Assembly (NCBI GenBank): GCA_964492135.1
Contig: CAZBJW010000045.1
Location: 1-21,373, forward strand
Length of the DNA: 21,373 nt
Origin: CAYGAW01 sp964492135
GTDB taxonomy: Bacteria > Chloroflexota > Anaerolineae > UBA7937 > B3-Chlor
Direction of reading: 5' to 3'
This document shows, one piece after another, positions 20,177 to 21,373 of the stretch. Positions within the stretch are counted from its first letter, which is position 1, and the number at the start of each line of letters is the position of its first letter. Under the pieces are notes generated by a model. The model saw only the letters and a program-made list of their open reading frames with translations. It was not told the DNA's origin and made no database searches. The position numbers were made by a program, and so were the translations under genes.

Positions 20177-20866
20177 TCAATCGCCTTTGTGCTCAGCGTA
20201 GTACCTGTGCAGGCTGGTGTCGATCTTCACATTGCTCAGCACCGCTCCCACGAGATTGGCATTCACCTTCTCCAGCAGAGCCTTTGCCTTTTGAGCATGA
20301 TCTCGCTTGGTGCCTGCAGCCTTGATGACGAGCAGCACTCCGTCGACTCTGGAAGAGAGGACGGCGGCATCAGTCACGGCGATGATAGGCGGAGCGTCGA
20401 ACAGGACCATGTCCGCTCTCTCAGACAACGCTGCAATAATCTCCCCCATGCGTCGCGAGCCCACCAACTCCGATGGATTGGGAGGAAGAGGACCACTCGG
20501 CAGGAGCCATAACCCGGGTACCTCCGTCTCTTGCAGAGGCGGATCAGCCATTGCTCCCTCATCCACGACCATGGTCGTGAGGCCAACACCATTGCTCACA
20601 CCAAAGATCTCGTGCTGCGACGGGCGCCTCAAATCGCAATCCACCAAGATGACCCTTTTCTCAGCTTGGGCCATCGTGACAGCCAGATTGGCCAAGGTGG
20701 TTGACTTGCCCTCCTCCGGCCCAGGAGAAGTAACCACCATGGTCTTTATGGGCTGGTCCAGGCTGGAGAATTCCAGATTGGTGCGCAACGTGCGATATGC
20801 TTCGCTGATAGGGGAGCGAGGCGTGGTGAGGGTGACCAAACTATCAGAACGAGCGGTCTGAGCCAT
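20177..20866 (-). CDS. CpsD/CapB-family bacterial tyrosine kinase-like ATPase
   Basis: The 229-residue P-loop ATPase has Walker A (SPGPEEGKST, K54), the BY-kinase Walker A' (VILVDCDLRRP, 72-82) and Walker B (VLFDAPP, 154-160). The N-terminal RSPISEAYRTLRTNLEF segment is the contact helix with the EAYRxLRTN motif used in oligomerisation. It works with a Wzz/CapA-type membrane activator, partly encoded just upstream, to control polysaccharide length and export. The usual C-terminal tyrosine cluster is reduced to a YY near the end (HRYYAEHKGD), so autophosphorylation may be limited. The ATG has GGAGG 8 bases upstream and its own promoter at 20901-20929. Confidence 0.93.
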   Translation of the reverse strand: MAQTARSDSLVTLTTPRSPISEAYRTLRTNLEFSSLDQPIKTMVVTSPGPEEGKSTTLANLAVTMAQAEKRVILVDCDLRRPSQHEIFGVSNGVGLTTMVVDEGAMADPPLQETEVPGLWLLPSGPLPPNPSELVGSRRMGEIIAALSERADMVLFDAPPIIAVTDAAVLSSRVDGVLLVIKAAGTKRDHAQKAKALLEKVNANLVGAVLSNVKIDTSLHRYYAEHKGD

Positions 20867-20900
20867 GACTTAAGCCTCCAAGATCAGTAAGCGGCACATG

Positions 20901-20929
20901 ATTATATCGCCACGCCTCTCTAGCGGCAA
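20901..20929 (-). promoter_or_regulatory. Sigma-70 promoter inside the polysaccharide block, TTGCCG-17-TATAAT
   Basis: On the minus strand TTGCCG (20929-20924), an exact 17-base spacer and a perfect TATAAT (20906-20901). The start near 20894 gives a leader of about 28 bases to the CapB-like ATG. It would drive the downstream series capB-like, rmlA, radical SAM, the two small genes and rfbB independently of the Wzz-like gene. Confidence 0.75.
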
Positions 20930-20983
20930 ATACAGCAGAGCACTACTCTTGGCTTGAGAAACCAGGGGGAAAACCCAGGCGAC

Positions 20984-21373
20984 CTATCTAGCCCACGGCA
21001 GGACGAAACGCCTTCCCCTCCCCCCTGACCGCCGCGACCCTTGGCGTGCCCCTATGGTCGGGATGGAGCCCAGCACAGGTATTCCGACGTGTCGCTCCAC
21101 ATCCTCCAAGGACCTCAAAACGTCAGATTCAAGATACTCCAGGCCGAAGGCCAGCAGCAGCCCGCCGAGAAGCCCGGAGACACCTCCTGCGAGAGCCAGC
21201 GTCTTGGTCTTGGGCCAGTGCACCCAACCATACCTGGCATCCTCGAGTATGCGTATCTGCACCCGATCCCTGCGATCTATGTCCAGTATCTGCGCCGCGT
21301 GAAAGGCCACGAACTCGTGGGAAAATGCGCTGGCCACATCTCGAGCCTCTTCTGGGCTGGCCCTGTCCACATC
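20984..21373 (-). CDS. Wzz/CapA-like chain-length determinant protein, C-terminal part (5' end outside window)
   Basis: The frame is open to the right edge, so a GTG near the edge (21370) is not the start. The visible 129 residues end a polysaccharide co-polymerase: an outer segment (AFSHEFVAFHAAQIL; VQIRILEDARYGWVHWPKT), the second TM helix (LALAGGVSGLLGGLLLAFGLEYL), then a cytoplasmic tail with RSLEDVERHVGIPVLGSIPTI, the juxtamembrane motif that activates a CpsD-type kinase. The kinase gene follows 117 bases downstream. The tail ends in an Arg/Gly-rich stretch without a fused kinase domain, so kinase and activator are separate proteins, as in Gram-positive-type systems. Confidence 0.85.
   Translation of the reverse strand, partial: DVDRASPEEARDVASAFSHEFVAFHAAQILDIDRRDRVQIRILEDARYGWVHWPKTKTLALAGGVSGLLGGLLLAFGLEYLESDVLRSLEDVERHVGIPVLGSIPTIGARQGSRRSGGRGRRFVLPWAR

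Noticed and set aside
1..21373. CRISPR array, toxin-antitoxin pair, phage or integrative element
   Set aside because: No regularly spaced direct repeats, no integrase, no att-like repeats and no paired toxin-antitoxin genes were seen.

Overview
The window is bacterial chromosome, roughly 57-58% G+C by eye, with tightly packed short operons. It contains many near-consensus sigma-70 promoters, most with exact 17-bp spacers, and no rRNA, tRNA, CRISPR array or intact mobile element that I can recognise. The gene mix (ResB/CcsA cytochrome c maturation, long-form RmlA with a C-terminal left-handed beta-helix, GT-C-like membrane protein, PPC/DUF296 protein, small FmdB zinc ribbon) resembles Chloroflexota genomes. 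That assignment is an impression from protein style and I cannot prove it from the sequence.

Layout. (1) 1-3054, plus strand: an edge-truncated GlmU-like nucleotidyltransferase, a CNNM/CBS/CorC-HlyC membrane protein, cytidine deaminase and a JAMM/M67 metalloprotease, closely spaced. A perfect TTGACA promoter overlaps the last stop codon and reads into a short stretch ended by an intrinsic terminator (candidate small RNA). (2) 3172-5299: a possible transposase-like HTH remnant, a SAM-dependent methyltransferase and a PfkB kinase of pseudouridine-kinase type. (3) 5543-7860: a strong promoter with a palindrome at the predicted +1, then overlapping resB and ccsA (system II cytochrome c assembly). 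(4) 8104-9540, minus strand: murI followed by a PPC/DUF296 gene, expressed from a TTGACA-17-GATAAT promoter. (5) 9544-11070: a divergent promoter, about 370 bases rich in inverted repeats, the fmdB-type zinc ribbon, a small minus-strand alpha/beta-barrel protein, and dtd. (6) 11072-15444: a sugar-phosphate isomerase/epimerase-like gene divergent from an orphan molybdopterin oxidoreductase, which is followed by a polytopic GT-C-like protein. (7) 15458-15960: a decayed glycoside-hydrolase-like gene. (8) 21373-16008, minus strand: an exopolysaccharide / dTDP-sugar block in the order Wzz-like (edge-truncated), CpsD/CapB-like ATPase, long RmlA, candidate mini-ORF, B12-binding radical SAM enzyme, two small mutually paralogous unknown proteins, RmlB.

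How the parts work together. RmlA (Glc-1-P to dTDP-Glc) and RmlB (dTDP-Glc to 4-keto-6-deoxy-Glc) supply an activated deoxysugar, and the Wzz/CapB pair would control polymer length and export. The radical SAM enzyme and its two small paralogues sit between these steps, which makes them the best candidate here for an undescribed function. ResB/CcsA and the molybdoenzyme indicate respiratory or redox capacity. Glutamate racemase shows peptidoglycan synthesis.
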